Assembly (NCBI GenBank): GCA_964554795.1
Contig: CAZKQB010000004.1
Span: forward strand, 35,758 to 99,757
Reading direction: 5' to 3'
Source: SFHK01 sp964554795
GTDB lineage: Bacteria > Bacillota > Clostridia > Christensenellales > Aristaeellaceae
DNA length: 64,000 bases
Within the stretch, counting starts at the first letter, position 1, and each line of letters begins with the position of its first letter. Below the pieces are notes generated by a model. It made no database searches. It had not been told where the DNA came from and saw nothing but the letters and a program-made list of their open reading frames with translations. This document shows positions 57,956-64,000 of this stretch, one piece after another. A program made the translations under genes and the position numbers.

Positions 57956-60900
57956 TTAGTCTTTGCCTGCGAGCTTCTTGTACATGGCAAGACGCTTCGC
58001 GGACTCAACCTCGGCTCTGTCAAACAGCTTCTCGGCTTCGCCGGGGAACTGACGGATCAGAGACGCGTAGCGGTTTTCGCCCTTGATGAAGTCCTGATAG
58101 CTGCCGGTCGGATCCTTGGAATCCACGGTCAGCGGGGTCTCGTTGTCCGGATTGTAGCGGTACAGCTGCCAATATCCGGCTTCGACGGCCTTCTTGATCT
58201 CTGCCTGCGCCTGATTCATCTTGATACCATGGTTGATGCAGGGCGCGTAGGCGATGATCAGGGACGGTCCATGGTACGCTTCGGCTTCGTTGACGGCCTT
58301 GAGCAGCTGGTTCATGTCAGCGCCCATGGCGACCTGCGCCACGTACACATAGCCGTAGGACATAGCCATCAGGCCGAGGTCCTTCTTCTTGGTGCGCTTG
58401 CCGGCAGCAGCGAACTTGGCGACTGCGCCGGTCGGGGAGGACTTGGAGGCCTGTCCGCCAGTGTTGGAGTACACCTCGGTGTCGAGAACGAGCACGTTGA
58501 CGTCCTGATCCTGCGCGAGCACGTGATCGAGTCCGCCGTAGCCGATGTCGTAGGCCCAGCCGTCGCCGCCGAAGATCCACACGGACTTCTTGACAAGCAG
58601 GTCCTTATCCTTCAGTACCTCGCGGGCGAGCGTGCAGGCCTCGCAGGGGCAAACCTTGCCGTTGGCCAGCCACTGGGCTTCCCACTGGGTGCCGGTCAGG
58701 TCGACGTCGATGCCATCCTCGCACGCGGCGATCAGCTTCGCAGCGGCCTTCTTGCTGCCCTCGGCGTCGTCCATGTTGTCGAGCCATTCCTTGCCCGCTT
58801 CCTTGATGTCGGCGGCGGCGTACTCGACGGCGATGAGCTTCTCAACGTTCTCCTTCAGCTTGGCGCGGCGCTGAGCGGTGCCCAGGTTCATGCCGAAGCC
58901 GAACTCGGCGTTGTCCTCGAACAGGCTGTTCGCCCAGGCGGGACCGTGGCCGTTCTCGTTGACGGTGTAGGGGCAGGTGGGGGCGCTACCGCCGTAGATG
59001 GAGGAGCAGCCCGTGGCGTTGGCGATGATCATGCGGTCGCCGAACAGCTGGGTAATCAGCTTGACGTAGGGCGTTTCGCCGCAGCCTGCGCATGCGCCGG
59101 AGAACTCGAACAGGGGCTTTTTGAACTGGCTGTCCTTGACGGTCTTCAGGTTCAGCTCGCCCTTGTATTCAGGCAGCGTCTGGGCGTATTCCCAGTTGGT
59201 TTCCTGAGACTGCTGGGTGTGGAGGGGCTTCATGGTGAGCGCCTTCTCCTTAGCCGGGCAGACGGTTACGCAGTTTTCGCAGCCGGTGCAGTCCAGAACG
59301 GAGACCTGCATGCGGTACTTGAGACCCTTGAACTTCGGGCCGAGCGCGGGCTTGGTTTCGAAGGACGCGGGCGCATTTTCAAGGGTTTCCTCGGTGGCCA
59401 GGTACGGACGGATGGCGGCGTGCGGGCAGACCAGAGAGCAGTTGCCGCACTGAATGCACTTGGTGATGTCCCACTCGGGAACCTTCACGGCGATGCCGCG
59501 CTTCTCGTACTTGGTGGTGCCGGTGGGCACGCTGCCGTCCACGGTGAAGGCGGACACGGGCAGCTTATCGCCCTCCTGCGCAAGAATCGGGGAAACGACG
59601 GTGTTGAAGTACTCGGTGGCCTCGACCTTTACGGGCTCCGCGCCGGTGGTGGCGTTCAGCCAGGCTTCGGGAACCTTGACTTCCTTCAGGCCGCTGATGG
59701 CTACGTCGATAGCGTCCCAGTTCATCTTGACGATGGCGTCGCCCTTCTTGCCGTAGGACTTCTTGGCGTAGGCCTTCATGTACTCGTCGGCCTTCTCGTA
59801 GGGAATGATGTCGGCCAGCTTGAAGAACGCAGCCTGCATGGTGGTGTTGATGCGGTTGCCCATGCCAACGGACGCCGCCAGAGCGATGGCGTCGATGGTG
59901 TAGAAGCGAGCCTTCTTCTCGGCCAGCTTGCGCTTCATGGAGGCGGGCAGCTCGGTTTCGAGCTCCTCGGCGTTCCAGGGGCAGTTCAGCAGGAACACGC
60001 CGCCAACCTTCAGAGCGGACACCATGTCATACTTGGTAACATAGGCCGGGTTGTGGCAGGCGATGAAATCGGCGCTGTCGATCAGATAGGTGCTCTTGAT
60101 CGGGGTGTCGCCGAAGCGCAGGTGGCTGACGGTGATGCCGCCGGACTTCTTGGAGTCGTAGCTGAAATAGGCCTGCGCGTACTTATCGGTATGGTCGCCG
60201 ATGATCTTGATGGAGTTCTTGTTGGCGCCGACGGTGCCGTCCGAGCCCAGACCATAGAACATGCAGCTGACGGTGCCCGCGGGAGCGACGTCCAGCGTTT
60301 CGCCGAGCTTCAGGGAGGTGTGGGTCACGTCGTCGTTGATGCCGACGGTGAAGTGATTCTTCTTCTCACCCGTCAGGTTGTCGTAAACAGCCTTGACCAT
60401 GGTGGGGTTGAACTCCTTGGAGCCCAGACCGTAGCGGCCGCCGACGACGGTGATGTCGTTTCTGCCGGCTTCGCGCAGCGCGGTGCAGACGTCCTCATAC
60501 AGCGGCTCGCCCAGAGAGCCGGCTTCCTTGGTGCGGTCGAGCACGGCGATTGCCTTGCAGGTCGCCGGGATGGCAGCGAGGAAGTGCTCCATGGAGAAGG
60601 GACGATACAGGTGAACCTTCACGAGGCCAACCTTTTCTCCCTTGGAGGTCAGGTAGTCGATGGTCTCCTCGATGGCGTCGCAGCCGGAGCCCATGGCGAT
60701 GATCACGCGCTCAGCGTCGGGTGCGCCGACGTAGTCGAACAGGTGATAGCTTCTGCCGGTGATGCTCTCGACGTCCTTCATTGCCTTCTCGACGATGGCG
60801 GGCGTGGCGAGGTAGTTCTTGTTGGCGGCTTCGCGGCCCTGGAAGTAAATATCCGGGTTCTGCGCGGTGCCCATCTGATGCGGATGCTCAGGATTCAGCG

Positions 60901-61516
60901 CGCGGTTGCGGAAGGCCTTGATGGCGTCCCAGTCGACGATCTTGGCGATGTCTTCGTAGGAGATATCCTCGATCTTCTGAATTTCATGGCTGGTGCGGAA
61001 GCCATCGAAGAAATGGAGGAACGGCACGGAGGACTTCAGCGTGGCCAGATGCGCGACCAGCGCCATGTCCTGCGCCTCCTGCACGGAGTTGGAGGCCAGC
61101 ATCGCAAAGCCAGTCTGACGGCAGGCCATAACGTCGGAGTGATCTCCGAAGATGGACAGCGCGTGATAGGCCAGCGCGCGGGCGGACACATGGAACACTG
61201 CGGGCAGCTGCTCGCCGGCGATCTTGTACATGTTGGGGATCATCAGAAGAAGTCCCTGAGAGGCGGTAAAGGTGGTGGTCAGCGCGCCCGCAACGAGAGA
61301 GCCGTGAACGGCGCCCGCAGCGCCCGCTTCAGACTGCATCTCGGCGATTTTTACTTCCTGACCGAACAGGTTCTTACGGCCGGCAGCCGCCCATTCGTCG
61401 GCGACCTCCGCCATCGGGGAAGAAGGAGTGATCGGGTAGATCGCAGCCACATCGCTGAATGCATATGCGATATGGCTGACGGCGGTATTGCCGTCTACGG
61501 TCTTTTTGATGCTCAA
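57956..61516 (-). CDS. nifJ: Pyruvate:ferredoxin (flavodoxin) oxidoreductase
   Basis: 1186 residues, the normal single-chain homodimer type. Domain I begins KKTVDGNTAVSHIAYAFSDV and YPITPSSPMAE. Two ferredoxin-type 4Fe-4S motifs are CIQCGNCSLVCPHA and CTGCENCVTVCPAK, and a third cluster site includes CAGCGETPY. The TPP domain has GGDGWAYDIGYGGLDH and DTEVYSNTGGQASKSSPTG. Converts pyruvate and CoA to acetyl-CoA, CO2 and reduced ferredoxin. The start is a TTG at 61516, with GGAGG nine bases upstream; the upstream ATG at 61546 contains that motif inside its frame. Strong own promoter. Confidence 0.97.
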   Translation of the reverse strand: MSIKKTVDGNTAVSHIAYAFSDVAAIYPITPSSPMAEVADEWAAAGRKNLFGQEVKIAEMQSEAGAAGAVHGSLVAGALTTTFTASQGLLLMIPNMYKIAGEQLPAVFHVSARALAYHALSIFGDHSDVMACRQTGFAMLASNSVQEAQDMALVAHLATLKSSVPFLHFFDGFRTSHEIQKIEDISYEDIAKIVDWDAIKAFRNRALNPEHPHQMGTAQNPDIYFQGREAANKNYLATPAIVEKAMKDVESITGRSYHLFDYVGAPDAERVIIAMGSGCDAIEETIDYLTSKGEKVGLVKVHLYRPFSMEHFLAAIPATCKAIAVLDRTKEAGSLGEPLYEDVCTALREAGRNDITVVGGRYGLGSKEFNPTMVKAVYDNLTGEKKNHFTVGINDDVTHTSLKLGETLDVAPAGTVSCMFYGLGSDGTVGANKNSIKIIGDHTDKYAQAYFSYDSKKSGGITVSHLRFGDTPIKSTYLIDSADFIACHNPAYVTKYDMVSALKVGGVFLLNCPWNAEELETELPASMKRKLAEKKARFYTIDAIALAASVGMGNRINTTMQAAFFKLADIIPYEKADEYMKAYAKKSYGKKGDAIVKMNWDAIDVAISGLKEVKVPEAWLNATTGAEPVKVEATEYFNTVVSPILAQEGDKLPVSAFTVDGSVPTGTTKYEKRGIAVKVPEWDITKCIQCGNCSLVCPHAAIRPYLATEETLENAPASFETKPALGPKFKGLKYRMQVSVLDCTGCENCVTVCPAKEKALTMKPLHTQQSQETNWEYAQTLPEYKGELNLKTVKDSQFKKPLFEFSGACAGCGETPYVKLITQLFGDRMIIANATGCSSIYGGSAPTCPYTVNENGHGPAWANSLFEDNAEFGFGMNLGTAQRRAKLKENVEKLIAVEYAAADIKEAGKEWLDNMDDAEGSKKAAAKLIAACEDGIDVDLTGTQWEAQWLANGKVCPCEACTLAREVLKDKDLLVKKSVWIFGGDGWAYDIGYGGLDHVLAQDQDVNVLVLDTEVYSNTGGQASKSSPTGAVAKFAAAGKRTKKKDLGLMAMSYGYVYVAQVAMGADMNQLLKAVNEAEAYHGPSLIIAYAPCINHGIKMNQAQAEIKKAVEAGYWQLYRYNPDNETPLTVDSKDPTGSYQDFIKGENRYASLIRQFPGEAEKLFDRAEVESAKRLAMYKKLAGKD

Positions 61517-61581
61517 CGTAGAGGACCTCCTTATTTGGTGTCGCATAAAGCTGCTGTGACAGCATAACTTTACATACTACT

Positions 61582-61610
61582 ATTATAGGGCTCACCGGCG
61601 CGAAAGTCAA
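61582..61610 (-). promoter_or_regulatory. Sigma-A promoter of nifJ
   Basis: Minus strand TTGACT (61605-61610), 17-nt spacer, TATAAT (61582-61587), 65 nt before the start codon. Confidence 0.9.
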
Positions 61611-61722
61611 GATAAGCGTGGTTGAACTCCGGAAAAGCACAAAAAAGTTTACAATTATTATCGAGAAAAAACGCTCCCGGCAGGCAGGAGCGCGCATCAT
61701 CCGAACGCATTTTCAGACGGGT

Positions 61723-61757
61723 GGAGCCTGCCGCGGAATTTTCCTGCGGCAGGCTCC
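61723..61757 (-). terminator. Hairpin after hsp20, GCCTGCCGC family
   Basis: GGAGCCTGCCGC pairs with GCGGCAGGCTCC. Lies 14 nt after the hsp20 stop codon. No T tail. Related in sequence to the hairpins at 57620 and 57905. Confidence 0.65.
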
Positions 61758-61770
61758 AAAGGGGGATGGC

Positions 61771-62208
61771 TCAGCCCTCGATCATGATGGTGTGCGGGCT
61801 CTCGACTCTGCGAGTATCCTTCTTCGGAAATTCGATCATCAAAACGCCGGCCTCGTATTTGCACCTGACCTCATCGGGCCTCACGTCGCCTACGTAGAAG
61901 GTTCTCTGGCTTGTGCCGGAGTAGCGCTCCTGGCGGATGATGCGGCGGGTCTTTTTGTCCTCCTCGTCCTTTTCAACGCCCTTGGAGGCGGTGATGGTGA
62001 GATAGCCCTCCTTCAGCTCGATGCCGATTTCTTCCTTCTTGAAGCCGGGCAGATCGACGGCCAGCTCGTAGCTGTCCTCGGTCTCATGAACGTCGGTCTT
62101 CATGATTCGGGAGGCGTTCTTTCCGTACAGAGCCTTGTCGGCATTCCATACGCTGCGGCTGAACGCATCGTTAAACAGATCGTCAAACAGGTTTTCACTG
62201 AACATCAT
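61771..62208 (-). CDS. hsp20: Hsp20/alpha-crystallin small heat-shock protein
   Basis: 145 residues. Alpha-crystallin domain at ~38-135 with VHETEDSYELAVDLPGFKKE, IELKEGYLTITASKG, RQERYSGTSQRTFYVGD and the A-x-x-x-G-V-L motif YEAGVLMIEFPKK, then a short tail with IMI in place of the usual IxI. Holds unfolded proteins during stress. Start ATG at 62208 with AAGGAAG eight bases upstream. Preceded by a CIRCE-type operator and a long structured leader, so heat control by HrcA is likely. Confidence 0.95.
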   Translation of the reverse strand: MMFSENLFDDLFNDAFSRSVWNADKALYGKNASRIMKTDVHETEDSYELAVDLPGFKKEEIGIELKEGYLTITASKGVEKDEEDKKTRRIIRQERYSGTSQRTFYVGDVRPDEVRCKYEAGVLMIEFPKKDTRRVESPHTIMIEG

Positions 62209-62347
62209 AGAGATAACTTCCTTTCATACGTTGCATTTTCTTTTTTATGCCCCGGCGCGCGGATTTCATGCGCGCCGACCGGGCGTTGGGTAAGCTGGTC
62301 CGTACCCGGAGCCCTGTCGTTCGGCTCCCTTTCCTTGGTACGGGTAT

Positions 62348-62376
62348 AGTATACTACGAGTTGTTAGCACTGTCAA
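62348..62376 (-). promoter_or_regulatory. Sigma-A promoter of hsp20
   Basis: Minus strand TTGACA (62371-62376), 17-nt spacer, TATACT (62348-62353). The -35 lies inside the CIRCE element, so HrcA would block RNA polymerase. The leader is about 135 nt and strongly structured. Confidence 0.85.
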
Positions 62377-62390
62377 GAGGTGAGTGCTAA
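62364..62390 (-). promoter_or_regulatory. CIRCE-type HrcA operator
   Basis: TTAGCACTG-N9-GAGTGCTAA, differing from the CIRCE consensus by a single base (G for C at the ninth position). Confidence 0.88.
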
Positions 62391-62442
62391 ATTGTTATGT
62401 AAATATTTGATTATAGCAGCTTCGAGGCGGCCTCTGCTTTCG

Positions 62443-62471
62443 TTGACAGTCGGTGGGATTTGGTTTATAAT
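62443..62471 (+). promoter_or_regulatory. Promoter of the discoidin-like protein gene
   Basis: TTGACA (62443-62448), 17-nt spacer, TATAAT (62466-62471), 44 nt before the start. Confidence 0.85.
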
Positions 62472-62514
62472 GAAATCACGGGGCGGAAAGCCCCATGGAA
62501 GGCAGGGAAAAAGG

Positions 62515-63300
62515 ATGTTTTCTATTGGCGTATACGATGCAGCGGGGCGCACCTTGGCGTTTGCCTCGGGTGAAAAGCAGGCCAATCTTCTATATGAAGG
62601 CGTTTATCGGGAGGGAGACGAGATTCGCTTCGAATCCGGCACGGCGTACGCGCGTGTGCGCGTGGATGCGGCGGTGGATGAGGCGCGGGTGTATCTGCCC
62701 GAGGGGCGGTTTACCTATCGTCTGCCGCTGTCCGGCGACGGTCTGATGGCGTATGCGCCCGGCGCGTTTGGCGGGGAGAGGCATCTTCTGTCCATCTGTG
62801 CGGACGACGGTGCGGGCACGTATAATGTAGCGTGCAATCCTGCCGACCAGCGCGGCGATGTAAGGGCGTATCCGCATGCAACGGCGAATGTGGAAACGCG
62901 GAACGAAAGCGTCTTTTGCGCGCGCAACGTGATTGACGGGCTGACCATCGCGGGCGGGCATGGAATCTGGCCGTATGAGAGCTGGGGCATTGGCGCGCGG
63001 CAGGATGCCTATCTGACGGTCGATTTTGGCCGTGAGGTCGAGCTGGATCGCGTGGTGCTCTACCTTCGGGCGGACTTTCCGCACGACGCATGGTGGATTT
63101 CAGGCGTACTGGAAGTCGACGGCGGCGCGCGCTTTGCCTTCCCGCTTCAGGGCGCGGACGGGCCGCAGGAGATCGGACTGGGCGGTGTCCGCACGACGAA
63201 ATTGACGCTGAAGGAGCTTGTGAAGTGCGATATGCCCTCGGCCTTCCCGTCGCTCAGGCAGCTGATGGCGTATGGCCGCAATGTGACCGAAATCGGGTAA
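62515..63300 (+). CDS. Hypothetical protein with F5/8C-like carbohydrate-binding domain
   Basis: 261 residues, no signal peptide. The C-terminal half, after ~120, has CARNVIDGLTIAGGHGIWPY, ESWGIGARQDAYLTVDFGRE, VELDRVVLYLRADFPHDAWW and LTLKELVKCDMPSAFPSLRQ, which resembles the discoidin (F5/8 type C) jelly-roll. The N-terminal ~110 residues form another beta domain (YDAAGRTLAFASGEKQANLL). Without an export signal it may bind a sugar in the cytoplasm or be released by another route. ATG at 62515 with GGCAGGG upstream. The open extension upstream overlaps promoter DNA and is rejected. Confidence 0.7.
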   Translation: MFSIGVYDAAGRTLAFASGEKQANLLYEGVYREGDEIRFESGTAYARVRVDAAVDEARVYLPEGRFTYRLPLSGDGLMAYAPGAFGGERHLLSICADDGAGTYNVACNPADQRGDVRAYPHATANVETRNESVFCARNVIDGLTIAGGHGIWPYESWGIGARQDAYLTVDFGREVELDRVVLYLRADFPHDAWWISGVLEVDGGARFAFPLQGADGPQEIGLGGVRTTKLTLKELVKCDMPSAFPSLRQLMAYGRNVTEIG

Positions 63301-63325
63301 TCTATCGATGTTTTGCCGGCTTCTG

Positions 63326-63354
63326 TTTACAGAACCGGGAAAACGCGCTATGAT
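63326..63354 (+). promoter_or_regulatory. Promoter of the membrane protein gene at 63390
   Basis: TTTACA (63326-63331), 17-nt spacer, TATGAT (63349-63354). Confidence 0.65.
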
Positions 63355-63389
63355 AAAGACGGACAAATTGGCGCAGGGAGGGTGTTTTT

Positions 63390-63842
63390 ATGTACAGTGA
63401 ATCGGATTACAAGCGGGCGTCCAGACAGGCGACGCTGCGCGTGATGGCTGCGCTTTTGCTGGCGGCGGCGTTTTTGGCCGTGACGCTCGTGTTCAATCAG
63501 ATGCGTCTGCAGGCGCCGACGCTGGCGACGGCTGCGGTCGGGTTTGTATTGGTGTTCTTCCTGTGGTCGTTTAAGGTGACGCCGTGGACGAAGTACAACC
63601 GTTTCCTGCGGGAAATGCGGAATGGACAGCGCCGACAGACCGAATGCAGCTTTCTGCATTTTGTGCCCGAAACACGTATGCATGACGGCGTAGAGGTGCA
63701 CGAAATGATCGTAACGGTGGGGACCGGCGAGGAGGACGAGCGCCTGTATTACTGGGATGCAGACAAGCCGAAGCCTGCGCTTCAGGAGGGCGACAGGATT
63801 CGAGTGGAGTCGTTTGGAAATTTTGTGACGGGAATTATGTGA
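63390..63842 (+). CDS. Small membrane protein, unknown function
   Basis: 150 residues. Two hydrophobic segments at ~17-37 (VMAALLLAAAFLAVTLVF) and ~45-62 (LATAAVGFVLVFFLWSFKV), then a ~85-residue soluble beta-rich domain (CSFLHFVPETRMHDGVEVHE, MIVTVGTGEEDERLYYWDAD, LQEGDRIRVESFGNFVTGIM) that looks like an OB- or SH3-type barrel facing the cytoplasm. GGGAGGG precedes the ATG. No recognised family. Confidence 0.75.
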   Translation: MYSESDYKRASRQATLRVMAALLLAAAFLAVTLVFNQMRLQAPTLATAAVGFVLVFFLWSFKVTPWTKYNRFLREMRNGQRRQTECSFLHFVPETRMHDGVEVHEMIVTVGTGEEDERLYYWDADKPKPALQEGDRIRVESFGNFVTGIM

Positions 63843-63860
63843 TGGGGATTGAGCGTGTGC

Positions 63861-63992
63861 GGACGGGGGAGCAAGCTCCCCCGCCGCCGGGCCTGGCGGC
63901 CCTGCCACCCCCTTGGGAGGCGGATACGATTTCCTGCGGAAATCGTTTTGATTGGAAGTTCGAGAGGGCTGCGGCCCTCTCGAGCTCACCCG
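63861..63992 (+). repeat. Palindrome-rich repeat at the window end
   Basis: Successive palindromes: GGGGGAGCAAGCTCCCCC (63865-63882), GCCGCCGGGCCTGGCGGC, GATTTCCTGCGGAAATC, and CGAGAGGGCTGCGGCCCTCTCG (63961-63982). Several modules resemble those at 57443-57863, so they belong to one dispersed repeat family. Confidence 0.7.
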
Positions 63993-64000
63993 GAGGCGGA

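Noticed and set aside
58229..61567. A 1112-codon open frame on the plus strand opposite nifJ
   Set aside because: It is the antisense of a certain PFOR gene; long antisense frames arise from GC-biased third positions, and it has no recognisable domain or ribosome binding site.

Overview
The window reads as chromosomal DNA of an anaerobic, Gram-positive-type bacterium of the class Clostridia. Supporting signs are near-consensus sigma-A promoters, strong AGGAGG ribosome binding sites, occasional GTG/TTG starts, a T-box leader on metG, a CIRCE-type operator on hsp20, an rpsF-ssb-rpsR operon, a homodimer-type pyruvate:ferredoxin oxidoreductase, an iron-sulphur L-serine dehydratase, and DUF4317 and DUF1294 proteins typical of the group. 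Coding DNA is GC-rich. Alpha-galactosidase, GH1, GH105 and several sugar ABC systems suggest a gut or plant-fibre saccharide user. A Christensenellales-like lineage is a guess only. I saw no rRNA, tRNA, CRISPR array, transposase or phage gene.

Layout. 1-7 kb: housekeeping genes (membrane-anchored XRE regulator, PfkB kinase, a DUF1653-RecQ fusion, rpsR/ssb/rpsF with an S6:S18-type leader). 7-13 kb: GH36 alpha-galactosidase, then radical SAM enzyme, WalJ-like hydrolase, CPBP protease and RlmH. 13-21.5 kb: MATE exporter, divergent TetR-ABC exporter unit, TGS-uridine-kinase-like protein, DUF4317 and DUF1294, with two blocks of intergenic repeats. 22-30 kb: sugar ABC operon whose first permease carries an extracytoplasmic beta-propeller, divergent from an amidohydrolase and a GHL6-type glycosidase. 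30-42.8 kb: an eleven-gene minus-strand unit (two Gfo/Idh oxidoreductases, MDR dehydrogenase, fucose-isomerase-like protein, GH1, Lpl-type ABC importer, FGGY kinase, DeoR regulator, DeoC) reading from one strong promoter at 42.8 kb. 43-47 kb: sdaAB-sdaAA plus an RCC1-repeat protein, and GH105. 47-53.5 kb: NatAB-like exporter, T-box-metG and a secreted beta-helix protein. 53.7-57.2 kb: an accessory island of small paralogous exported proteins, YbjN-like proteins, a frameshifted remnant and a membrane protein, with a duplicated promoter. 57.2-58 kb: repeat-rich non-coding DNA. 58-64 kb: nifJ, hsp20 and two small plus-strand genes.

How it fits together. The two sugar importers have solute-binding proteins with signal peptides but no lipobox, and both binding-protein genes are followed by a GC-rich hairpin that could set expression ratios. 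In the 22-30 kb locus the propeller lies on the outer face of the permease, where a binding protein would dock. This is the best candidate for an undescribed arrangement. The 30-42.8 kb unit looks like a complete import, hydrolysis, redox/isomerisation, phosphorylation and aldol-cleavage pathway for an unidentified glycoside, with its own DeoR-type regulator inside the unit.

All functional calls come from reading motifs by eye. No database search, structure prediction or alignment was run.
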